NCBI RefSeq assembly: GCF_900099815.1
Contig: NZ_FNCW01000011.1
Location: forward strand, 1 to 64,000
Source of the DNA: Psychroflexus sediminis
GTDB lineage: Bacteria > Bacteroidota > Bacteroidia > Flavobacteriales > Flavobacteriaceae
Length of the DNA stretch: 64,000 nt
Direction of reading: 5' to 3'
Shown: in pieces, positions 1 through 6,841 of the stretch
How positions within the stretch are numbered: position 1 is the first letter of the stretch
Layout of the letters: each line of letters starts with the position of its first letter
Made by a program: the position numbers and the translations under genes
Notes under the pieces: model-generated
Databases searched by the model: none
What the model was told of the DNA's origin: nothing
The model's input: only the letters and a program-made list of their open reading frames with translations

Positions 1-98
1 CTTCTGAATAAATCTTTCTTGGTCCTAAACGTTTTCCGCTTTTTATCATCTTTAAAATGGTTTTAAAACGGTCAACCTATATCAGGGAGTGACAGATA

Positions 99-1016
99 AT
101 GGATTTAAACTGGATAGATGCATTCTACATGACAGCCATCACCATTACAACGGTTGGCTACAGGGAGGTGGTATTACCTTCCGATGAAGCAAAAATATTC
201 ATCACTATACTTATACTCTCAAGTGTTGTTATCCTGGGGTTTGTAGTTTCAGTGGTGACTGAATATTTTATATCTTTCAGTTCTTTGAATGATTTAAGGC
301 AAAAACGTAAATTGAAAAATATTCAAAAAATGGAAGATCATATTATTGTTTGCGGGTATGGAAGAAATGGCCAACAGGCAGCAAGTAAGCTTATGGAGTT
401 TCATAGAGATTTTCTGGTTATAGATAAGGACCAGGAGGTTTTGGAGAAAAGCGACCTTAATCCTGAACAGTACCTGGTTGGAAATGCAAATGATGACGAT
501 GTTTTACTCACTGCAGGGATTGAAAAAGCCAGTAATCTTATCACGGCTTTACCTGACGATGCCGATAATTTATTTATCGTGTTAAGTGCCCGACAACTCA
601 ATAAGAACCTGAGAATCATTTCCCGAGCTACGGAAGAAACAAGTTATAAAAAGCTAAAACTGGCTGGTGCAAATAATGTCATCTTACCGGATAAGATTGG
701 AGGCCAGCACATGGCCTCTTTAATTGTTAGTCCGGATTTACTGGAGTTTTGGGATAATTTAAGTTATGGGGACAGTAAAAGCGTTAACCTTGAACAAGTC
801 TCTTTTGAGCAACTCTTTGACCACGAAACACCATCTACAATCCTGGAACTGGACTTAAGACAAAAAACAGGATGTACCATTATAGGTTTTAAGACTGCAG
901 ATGGAGAATACATCGTCAATCCCAATCCAAAAATTCAACTCACACCAAATTCAAAAATTATTGTGATCGGAAATTCTGATCAAATCAAGACTTTACAGGA
1001 AATTTATTCAATATAG
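99..1016 (+). CDS. Potassium channel-like protein with RCK (TrkA-N) domain, probably damaged
   Basis: Resembles two-helix bacterial K+ channels with a cytoplasmic NAD-binding RCK domain. The pore helix and filter lie at residues 11-23, a second membrane helix at about 33-57, and an RCK domain follows with the GYGRNG nucleotide motif at 86-91 and a TrkA-C-like end. Two things are wrong. The first membrane helix expected before the pore is missing: the frame is closed by TGA at 90-92, and no frame in bases 1-98 encodes a clear hydrophobic helix. The filter reads TVGYR where TVGYG or TVGFG is expected (codon AGG at 162-164). Either this is a decaying gene or only the RCK part is still used. The family is clear; function is doubtful. 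It converges on the next gene with a 13-base overlap. Confidence 0.7.
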   Translation: MDLNWIDAFYMTAITITTVGYREVVLPSDEAKIFITILILSSVVILGFVVSVVTEYFISFSSLNDLRQKRKLKNIQKMEDHIIVCGYGRNGQQAASKLMEFHRDFLVIDKDQEVLEKSDLNPEQYLVGNANDDDVLLTAGIEKASNLITALPDDADNLFIVLSARQLNKNLRIISRATEETSYKKLKLAGANNVILPDKIGGQHMASLIVSPDLLEFWDNLSYGDSKSVNLEQVSFEQLFDHETPSTILELDLRQKTGCTIIGFKTADGEYIVNPNPKIQLTPNSKIIVIGNSDQIKTLQEIYSI

Positions 1017-1984
1017 CCTTTTTCACGCATCCAGTCATCGTTAAACATTTTACCTACATAACGGCTTCCATGATCGTGGAATAAAACGACCACTACATCC
1101 TCTTTTTTGAAGTGTTCCTTCAGCTGTAAAAGTCCTTTCACGGCGGCTCCGGCAGAATTCCCCAGAAACATACCCTCTTCTTTAGCCAGCCGCTGTGTAT
1201 ACACCGCAGCATCCTTATCGGTCACTTTGGTAAAGCCATCGATGCCATCAAACCTGACGTTTAAAGGCAGAATATCCTCTCCAATGCCTTCCGTTACATA
1301 AGAATAAATCTCATTTTCATCAAAAATACCCGTTTCATGGTATTTTTTGAATACGGAACCGTAGGTATCAATACCCCAGACTTTAATGTCCGGATTTTTC
1401 ATTTTCAAATAACTGCTCACGCCTGAAATCGTTCCTCCTGTTCCTACTCCAACCACAAAATGCGTGATTTTACCATCGGTTTGTTCCCAAATCTCAGGGC
1501 CGGTAGTTTTGAAATGCGCTTTACAGTTAGAAGGGTTATCGTATTGATTTACATACCAGGAATTTGGCGTTTCCTTGGCCAGCCGCGCAGAGGTTGAATA
1601 ATAAGAACGCGGATCATCTGGTGCCACATCTGTAGGACAGACATGCACGTCACAGCCCACAGCTCTTAAAATATCCATCTTCTCTTTACTTTGCTTATCA
1701 CTCAGGACACAAACTACTTTGTAACCTTTAACGATGGCCACCAAAGCCAGTCCCATCCCCGTATTTCCTGAAGTTCCTTCTATAATCGTTCCTCCGGGCT
1801 TCAAAGCTCCGCAGGCTTCAGCATCTTCGATCATTTGCAGAGCCATTCTGTCTTTTACAGAGTTCCCGGGGTTGAAGGTCTCATACTTAGCCAAAACCAA
1901 AGCATCAATTTCTTCAACCATTTTATTCATTTTTACCAGTGGTGTTTTACCAATAGTTCCAAGGATATTTTCAGCGTAATCCAT
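1004..1984 (-). CDS. PLP-dependent cysteine synthase / cystathionine beta-synthase family protein
   Basis: Fold-type II PLP enzyme of the CysK/CBS family, 326 aa. The motif NPGNSVKDR places the PLP lysine at K44, and EGTSGNTGMGLA forms the substrate and phosphate loop. GVGTGGTISG is the PLP-phosphate loop. The stretch DPRSYYSTSARLA and the FHDHGSRY motif near the end favour the cystathionine beta-synthase-like branch over classical O-acetylserine sulfhydrylase, but there is no C-terminal CBS-domain pair. It acts in the cytoplasm in cysteine or transsulfuration metabolism; the substrate cannot be fixed from sequence. It stands alone, converging on the channel gene. Confidence 0.88.
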   Translation of the reverse strand: MDYAENILGTIGKTPLVKMNKMVEEIDALVLAKYETFNPGNSVKDRMALQMIEDAEACGALKPGGTIIEGTSGNTGMGLALVAIVKGYKVVCVLSDKQSKEKMDILRAVGCDVHVCPTDVAPDDPRSYYSTSARLAKETPNSWYVNQYDNPSNCKAHFKTTGPEIWEQTDGKITHFVVGVGTGGTISGVSSYLKMKNPDIKVWGIDTYGSVFKKYHETGIFDENEIYSYVTEGIGEDILPLNVRFDGIDGFTKVTDKDAAVYTQRLAKEEGMFLGNSAGAAVKGLLQLKEHFKKEDVVVVLFHDHGSRYVGKMFNDDWMREKGYIE

Positions 1985-2065
1985 AATTTTTATTTAGTAG
2001 CGCAAATATAAAAAAGTAATATTCAAATTTTGAATTTTCAGCTTTAGACTAATTCCAATCTAGCT

Positions 2066-3301
2066 TTATTCAAACTTCATGGCTTTCACCGGGGAAATTT
2101 TAGTAATGATGACCGAGGGAATCAACAGCATCAATACACATAAGAGCAAAGTTCCTAAGTTGATGACTAAAATATAATCCAGACTGAGATAAATCGGAGC
2201 CTGTGAGACATAATAGGTTTCAGGATTGAGTGGAATCACTTTTAAATATTTCTGAATCAGTAACAAGGAGATTCCGATGAGATTCCCCCAAAACAAGCCT
2301 TTGAAAATCAAAAACCCGGCATTGTAAAGAAAGATTTTTCGGATAGACCAGTCTGAAGAGCCCAGGGCTTTTAAAATTCCTATCATCTGGGTACGTTCCA
2401 GAATCAACACCAGCAAAGCCGTAATCATATTGATGCCTGCTACCAAAATCATGATGCCAATGATGAGTATGATATTGAAATCGAACATTTTCAACCATTC
2501 AAAAATGGAGGGATAGAGTTCGATGATGGTGCTGGCATTCAGAAAAGAATCCACTTCCTGATACACTTTATAGCCCACCTCCTGAATCTCTGAAAAGTCT
2601 TCTACAAACAATTCAAACTGACCGATTTGATGGTCTTCCCAGTTGTTTAATCTTTGGATTTGTCTCAAATCGGCAATCACATAGGTTTCATCGAATTCTT
2701 TGAATCCTGAATCGAAGATTCCTGAAATCGTGAGGCCTAAAGACCTTGGAAGACGATCCTGGTTTTCTCTTACAAAGTAAACCACAAGTTTGTCACCGAC
2801 CTGAAAGCCCAGGCGACTGGCCAGGTAATCTGAAATCAGCACTTCTTTGCTAATCTTGTCATCAAAAACCGGAAGCTGGCCTTTAACCAGATATTCTTCC
2901 AGATACTTCCAGCGGTAGTTCTCTCCTACGCCTTTCACGACAATGCCTTCAAAATCGGTTTCGGTTCTGATGATGCCGTATTTGGTAGCTACCTTCTGAA
3001 TATGCTCAATTTCGGGAACTGCAGTAAATTCAGGATAAAAATCCTGCCGGGTAGAGATCGGGTTTTGGGTGACGTTTGACTGGTTGTTGGAAAAATTATT
3101 GATAACCATATGACCATTGAAAGCCGCAATCTTTTCCCGAATCTTATCCTGGAGTCCAAACCCGGTGCTAATCGCTACAAACATCATGATAATCCCAATG
3201 GCTATCGCAGAAACAGCAATTTTAATTATCGGAGCCGATATGTTACTTTTATGATCGGTTTTAGTAACGAGGCGTTTAGAAATAAAATATTCAAAATTCA
3301 A
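2066..3301 (-). CDS. FtsX-like permease of a lipoprotein-releasing (LolC/LolE-type) ABC transporter
   Basis: 411-aa inner-membrane protein with the LolE layout: one membrane helix near residues 24-47, a large periplasmic MacB-PCD-like domain, then three helices in the C-terminal 140 residues that form the FtsX domain. The N-terminus (MNFEYFISKRL) is typical of Bacteroidota LolE-type proteins and supports the start. It would work with a separate LolD ATPase to pass lipoproteins from the inner membrane towards the outer membrane. Only 8 bases separate its start from the divergent muramidase gene. A TATTTTTG -7 box for this gene (minus strand, 3327-3334) lies inside that neighbour's coding region. 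Confidence 0.88.
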   Translation of the reverse strand: MNFEYFISKRLVTKTDHKSNISAPIIKIAVSAIAIGIIMMFVAISTGFGLQDKIREKIAAFNGHMVINNFSNNQSNVTQNPISTRQDFYPEFTAVPEIEHIQKVATKYGIIRTETDFEGIVVKGVGENYRWKYLEEYLVKGQLPVFDDKISKEVLISDYLASRLGFQVGDKLVVYFVRENQDRLPRSLGLTISGIFDSGFKEFDETYVIADLRQIQRLNNWEDHQIGQFELFVEDFSEIQEVGYKVYQEVDSFLNASTIIELYPSIFEWLKMFDFNIILIIGIMILVAGINMITALLVLILERTQMIGILKALGSSDWSIRKIFLYNAGFLIFKGLFWGNLIGISLLLIQKYLKVIPLNPETYYVSQAPIYLSLDYILVINLGTLLLCVLMLLIPSVIITKISPVKAMKFE

Positions 3302-3309
3302 GTTGAGCT

Positions 3310-4518
3310 ATGGTTTTAAAGAGATTCAAAAATACAGTTTATTTTATTCTTTTGGCATGTATTTCTTGCACGGCACAAGAGTCTAAAACGAAAGCCTTTA
3401 GCAGCCTTGGTGTCGCAGCCAACCGGACGGAAGCTTATCTGGATTTACTTCAGGATAAAAAAGTGGGGGTGGTAGGCAATCAGACCTCTGTAATCTTTAC
3501 TTCTGAACTGGAATACGTTCACCTGGTCGATTCACTTTTGAATCGTAATATCAACATCAAAAAGGTTTTTGCTCCGGAACATGGATTTCGAGGCACTGCC
3601 GATGCCGGCGAACTCATCAAAGATGGCATAGATTCCAAAACAGGCATTCCTGTCATTTCACTGTATGGAAGTCAGAAGAAACCCAATCCGGAGCACCTGG
3701 AAGATATCGATATCATGGTCTTTGACATTCAGGATGTGGGGGCGCGCTTTTACACCTATATTTCCACTTTACATTACATCATGGAAGCCTGCGCCGAGCA
3801 GGGTATTCCGCTGCTCATTCTGGATCGGCCAAATCCAAACGGACATTATATAGACGGACCGGTTCTGGAAGAAGAATTCAAAAGTTTTGTAGGCATGCAC
3901 CCTGTCCCGGTGGTGCATGGACTCAGCATTGCTGAATATGCTCAGATGATCAATGGAGAACACTGGCTCAACAACGGCATTCAATGTGAATTGGAAATTG
4001 TGGACATGGAAGCTTATTCACCGTCGATGGTCTATGATTTGCCCATCAAGCCTTCGCCAAATCTACCCAATGCCAAATCCATCAACCTGTATCCGAGCTT
4101 GTGTTTTTTTGAAGGGACCAATGTGAATGCCGGTCGGGGAACGTCCATGCAGTTTCAGGTCTTTGGCTCTCCATTCCTGGATCCTTTGGTTTTTGATTTT
4201 GAATATGTCCCCAAATCCACCGCTGGTGCCAAATATCCTAAACATGAAAATGAACTCTGTTTTGGCAGAAATCTTCAAAATCACAGCGATCTCGATTATG
4301 TAAATTTGGAATGGCTGCTTCAGGCGTATCATCACACCCAGGACCCGGCCTCATTTTTCAATGATTTTTTTAATAAACTAGCGGGAAATTCAAGCCTGCA
4401 GGAGCAAATTCAGCAGGGAAAAACAGCACGGGAAATAAGAGCGGGCTGGCAAACTGACCTGGAAGCCTACAAAGTCAAAATCCAGCCGTATTTCATGTAT
4501 GAGAGAAGCCTCCCCTAA
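3310..4518 (+). CDS. namZ: Exo-beta-N-acetylmuramidase NamZ-like lipoprotein (DUF1343)
   Basis: 402-aa DUF1343 (NamZ, glycoside hydrolase family GH171) protein. Family members release N-acetylmuramic acid from the non-reducing end of peptidoglycan fragments. A lipoprotein signal peptide ends at LLAC17 or a few residues later, so the enzyme is probably membrane-anchored in the periplasm. Conserved stretches include VGVVGNQTS near 52-60, FAPEHGFRG at 87-95 and FDIQDVGARFYTY. The stop codon and last three residues lie inside a palindromic G/C repeat, so the C-terminus may have been reset by it. MurQ, a later step of MurNAc recycling, is encoded about 20 kb away. Confidence 0.88.
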   Translation: MVLKRFKNTVYFILLACISCTAQESKTKAFSSLGVAANRTEAYLDLLQDKKVGVVGNQTSVIFTSELEYVHLVDSLLNRNINIKKVFAPEHGFRGTADAGELIKDGIDSKTGIPVISLYGSQKKPNPEHLEDIDIMVFDIQDVGARFYTYISTLHYIMEACAEQGIPLLILDRPNPNGHYIDGPVLEEEFKSFVGMHPVPVVHGLSIAEYAQMINGEHWLNNGIQCELEIVDMEAYSPSMVYDLPIKPSPNLPNAKSINLYPSLCFFEGTNVNAGRGTSMQFQVFGSPFLDPLVFDFEYVPKSTAGAKYPKHENELCFGRNLQNHSDLDYVNLEWLLQAYHHTQDPASFFNDFFNKLAGNSSLQEQIQQGKTAREIRAGWQTDLEAYKVKIQPYFMYERSLP

Positions 4519-4536
4519 CCCCTCCCAAGGAGGGGA
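4509..4536. repeat. Palindromic CCCCTCC repeat at the namZ stop codon
   Basis: The sequence CCTCCCCTAACCCCTCC is followed by CAA and GGAGGGG. Arms CCCCTCC (4519-4525) and GGAGGGG (4529-4535) are perfect inverted repeats with a 3-base loop. The motif looks like a short mobile or REP-type palindrome of Flavobacteriia, and it supplies the final codons and the TAA of namZ. It could also help end transcription, although no T-run follows. Confidence 0.6.
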
Positions 4537-4556
4537 ATTGACTCACTGGTCTCTTT

Positions 4557-4655
4557 TTAAAATGTGATATTAAAACCTACTCCCTAACTCACTTACTCAA
4601 AAACTACTCCCCCTAAAACCTACCCCCTACGACCTAACTACCTACTCCAAAACCT
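4557..4655. repeat. Low-complexity degenerate heptamer tract between convergent genes
   Basis: An imperfect tandem of pyrimidine-rich units such as CCTACTC, CTAACTC, ACTTACTC, CCTACGA and CCTAACTA runs from after namZ into the end of the OsmC gene. The complement reads as repeated GTTAGG/GTAGG words. Similar short tandems occur at 18663-18690 and 63027-63042. It has no coding potential. Confidence 0.5.
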
Positions 4656-5064
4656 CCCCATTCAGCTCCACCTTGTACTGAATATCTACGGTCTGGTCCA
4701 GCATCTTGGAAACCGAACAGTACTTCTCGAATGACAACTGAGCCGCACGCCGGGCTTTATTGGCAGGGATATCGCCTTTCAGTTTTACCAGTAATTTAAT
4801 GGTATGGAAAATTTTGGGATCGGTGTCCTTTCTAAAACCTTCCACCTCTACATCCAAATCCTCGATCTCCAGGTTTTGTTTTTTCAGAATATGCACAATA
4901 TCGATGCTGCTGCAGCCCGCAGTTCCCATCAAAATCAACTCCATGGGGCTGGGTGCCTGGGGATTGGGAGCCGATGAATTGTATAGCTCAATCTTGTGCC
5001 CTAAGCTGTTTTCAGCTTCGAAATGCACATCACTTTCCTTTTTTTTATGTAAACTAATTTTCAT
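4642..5064 (-). CDS. OsmC family peroxiredoxin-like protein
   Basis: 140-aa cytoplasmic protein of the OsmC/Ohr family, which reduces organic hydroperoxides with paired cysteines. The two expected cysteines are present: C51 in the GTAGCSSID motif at the start of the central helix and C116 in FEKYCSVSK. The length is normal. The motif spacing suggests the general OsmC branch rather than Ohr. It is monocistronic, and its 3' end runs into the heptamer tract, which encodes part of its last residues. The physiological substrate is not known. Confidence 0.9.
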   Translation of the reverse strand: MKISLHKKKESDVHFEAENSLGHKIELYNSSAPNPQAPSPMELILMGTAGCSSIDIVHILKKQNLEIEDLDVEVEGFRKDTDPKIFHTIKLLVKLKGDIPANKARRAAQLSFEKYCSVSKMLDQTVDIQYKVELNGEVLE

Positions 5065-5130
5065 GATAGTCTGTTTTCTACAAAAAAAAGCAATCTAATT
5101 CGTAACTCTGCTAAAAATAACTTAATACAA

Positions 5131-5159
5131 TTTAGAATGCTTCAAATTTATTATGTTTG
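5131..5159 (+). promoter_or_regulatory. Predicted promoter of the metK leader
   Basis: TATGTTTG at 5152-5159 matches the Bacteroidota -7 box TAnnTTTG. A TTTAG at 5131-5135 lies 16 bases upstream in the -33 region. The start point would fall near 5164-5166, at the first base pairs of the riboswitch P1 stem. Confidence 0.6.
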
Positions 5160-5162
5160 CAC

Positions 5163-5250
5163 CGAGGAAGGATTTGACTGATTGCAACCTCTTTTTTAAA
5201 ATGCTAAAGCAGTTTTCTTGAGACCGTAGTCATAGTATATCCTTCCCTCG
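5163..5250 (+). ncRNA. S-box (SAM-I type) riboswitch leader of metK
   Basis: The closing stem pairs CGAG-GAAGGA (5163-5172) with TCCTTC-C-CTCG (5240-5250). Inside it are the two hallmark conserved elements of the S-box clan: TTGCAACC (5182-5189) and ATGCTAAAGC (5201-5210), in the order and spacing of the SAM-I core. The position directly before S-adenosylmethionine synthetase fits feedback control by SAM. There is no terminator-like T-run between the aptamer and the ATG at 5274, so control is probably at translation start. The exact class within the clan would need a covariance-model search. Confidence 0.75.
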
Positions 5251-5273
5251 ACTATAACCTTAAACTTTACTTT

Positions 5274-6524
5274 ATGTCATATTTATTTACTTCAGAGAGT
5301 GTTTCTGAAGGACATCCCGATAAAATCGCCGACCAGATCAGCGATGCTTTACTCGATTCTTTTTTAGCTTTCGATTCCTCGTCCAAAGTGGCCTGCGAAA
5401 CTCTGGTCACCACAGGACAAGTGGTTTTGGCAGGAGAAGTAAGAAGCAATACCTACCTGGATGTACAGCAAATCGCCAGAGACGTGATCAACGATATTGG
5501 GTATACCAAAGGGGCGTATCAGTTTTCCGGAGATTCCTGTGGTGTCATTTCCTTGATTCACGAGCAGTCTCAGGATATTTACCAGGGGGTTGACAAGGAG
5601 TCTAAAGAAAACCAGGGCGCCGGTGACCAGGGAATGATGTTTGGTTACGCGACCAGGGAAACCGAAAACTACATGCCTTTGGCACTGGATATTTCTCATA
5701 AGCTGCTTATAGAGCTGGCCAAACTCCGCCGAGTTGGCGACGAGATTTCTTATCTAAGACCAGATGCCAAGGCACAGGTCACTATCGAATATTCTGATGA
5801 TAATGTGCCCCAGCGTATCGATACCATCGTGGTCTCCACCCAGCATGATGAATTTGATGAAGATGAAGCCATGCTTAAGAAAATTGCCGACGACATCAAA
5901 TCCATCCTGATTCCAAGAGTCAAAGCTTTGTTTGATGAAGACACCCAGGCTCTGTTTGATGACGATATCACTTACCACATCAATCCCACTGGGAAATTTG
6001 TGATTGGCGGGCCCCACGGCGATGCCGGTCTTACAGGTAGAAAAATCATCGTCGATACCTACGGCGGGAAAGGCGCGCACGGTGGTGGTGCGTTTTCCGG
6101 CAAAGATCCCAGCAAAGTGGACAGGTCTGCGGCTTACGCGGCCAGACACGTTGCCAAAAATATGGTAGCTGCCGGTATTGCCGACGAAGTTTTAGTCCAG
6201 GTGTCTTATGCCATCGGTGTAAGTGAACCCACCTCTATTTTGGTGAACACAACCAACAAGCACATCGACCTCAGCGATGGTGAAATTGCCAAGAAAATCA
6301 GACAGATTTTTGACATGCGCCCGGGAATGATCGAAGAGCGTCTTAAACTTCGCAACCCGATCTATCGCGAAACGGCGGCTTATGGTCACATGGGTAAAGA
6401 ACCCAGAGTCGTCACCAAAATCTTTCGCTCAGATTATTCTGGAGAAGTCAAACATCAGGTCGAGTTATTCACCTGGGAAAAACTGGATTACGTCGATAAA
6501 CTGAAACAGGCTTTCGACTTATAA
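5274..6524 (+). CDS. metK: S-adenosylmethionine synthetase
   Basis: 416-aa MetK, which makes S-adenosylmethionine from methionine and ATP. Family signatures are clear: SEGHPDK at 11-17 with the ATP-contacting His14, [11 protein letters not shown] around residue 120, the [19 protein letters not shown] motif (P-loop-like signature) and the DIRxxM-like [12 protein letters not shown] end. The length is slightly above the roughly 385-aa enterobacterial enzyme, as in other Bacteroidota. It sits alone behind an S-box leader, which suggests feedback by its own product. Confidence 0.97.
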   Translation: MSYLFTSESVSEGHPDKIADQISDALLDSFLAFDSSSKVACETLVTTGQVVLAGEVRSNTYLDVQQIARDVINDIGYTKGAYQFSGDSCGVISLIHEQSQDIYQGVDKESKENQGAGDQGMMFGYATRETENYMPLALDISHKLLIELAKLRRVGDEISYLRPDAKAQVTIEYSDDNVPQRIDTIVVSTQHDEFDEDEAMLKKIADDIKSILIPRVKALFDEDTQALFDDDITYHINPTGKFVIGGPHGDAGLTGRKIIVDTYGGKGAHGGGAFSGKDPSKVDRSAAYAARHVAKNMVAAGIADEVLVQVSYAIGVSEPTSILVNTTNKHIDLSDGEIAKKIRQIFDMRPGMIEERLKLRNPIYRETAAYGHMGKEPRVVTKIFRSDYSGEVKHQVELFTWEKLDYVDKLKQAFDL

Positions 6525-6615
6525 ATCGTTTTTTTTCTGAATTTGTTTTGAGTTGGCTTAAATCCATTACGAGACTCAGCTTAAAAGCTTAAGTTAATTT
6601 CAGCTTAGCGTCCAG

Positions 6616-6656
6616 GCTTGTAAACTTGTCCCAAAAGACGGGACAAGTTTACAAAG
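6616..6656. repeat. Long perfect inverted repeat downstream of metK
   Basis: TTGTAAACTTGTCCC (6618-6632) and GGGACAAGTTTACAA (6640-6654) are perfect complements separated by 7 bases (AAAAGAC); two more outer pairs extend it. No T-run follows. It could stall or stabilise the metK transcript or be a repeat of its own kind. It is unrelated in sequence to the neighbouring REP-like unit. Confidence 0.75.
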
Positions 6657-6719
6657 CTCAGTACGTATTACTGTGATGTCCGTCTTAGGATGGTGACTAA
6701 TCTTAGACGCATCGCTTTT

Positions 6720-6811
6720 AAGATGTCAGGGCTAACGCCCCTCTCATATACCTCACCTTCTATTTGATTACGAATTTAATTTATGTACCGAGGGGCAGAG
6801 CCCTGACATCT
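6720..6811. repeat. REP-like paired palindromic unit (copy at 6.7 kb)
   Basis: Left arm AGATGTCAGGGCT (6721-6733) is an exact inverted match of AGCCCTGACATCT (6799-6811). GCCCCTC (6737-6743) matches GAGGGGC (6790-6796). Each arm also folds on itself (GGGC-TAAC-GCCC and GGGC-AGA-GCCC). Together they make a roughly 92-base double-hairpin unit. Related units cluster at 12.65-13.03 kb. The form resembles REP pairs mobilised by IS200-like transposases, but no such transposase lies in the window. It fills most of the 317-base gap between metK and the receptor gene. Confidence 0.75.
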
Positions 6812-6841
6812 AGGCTTGGAGAAAAGAATTAAGGCCTTGTC

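Noticed and set aside
1-98. An upstream gene or missing channel helix in the first 98 bases
   Set aside because: All plus-strand frames are closed or too short (one runs only 20 codons), and no clear hydrophobic helix is encoded; the window edge prevents a decision.
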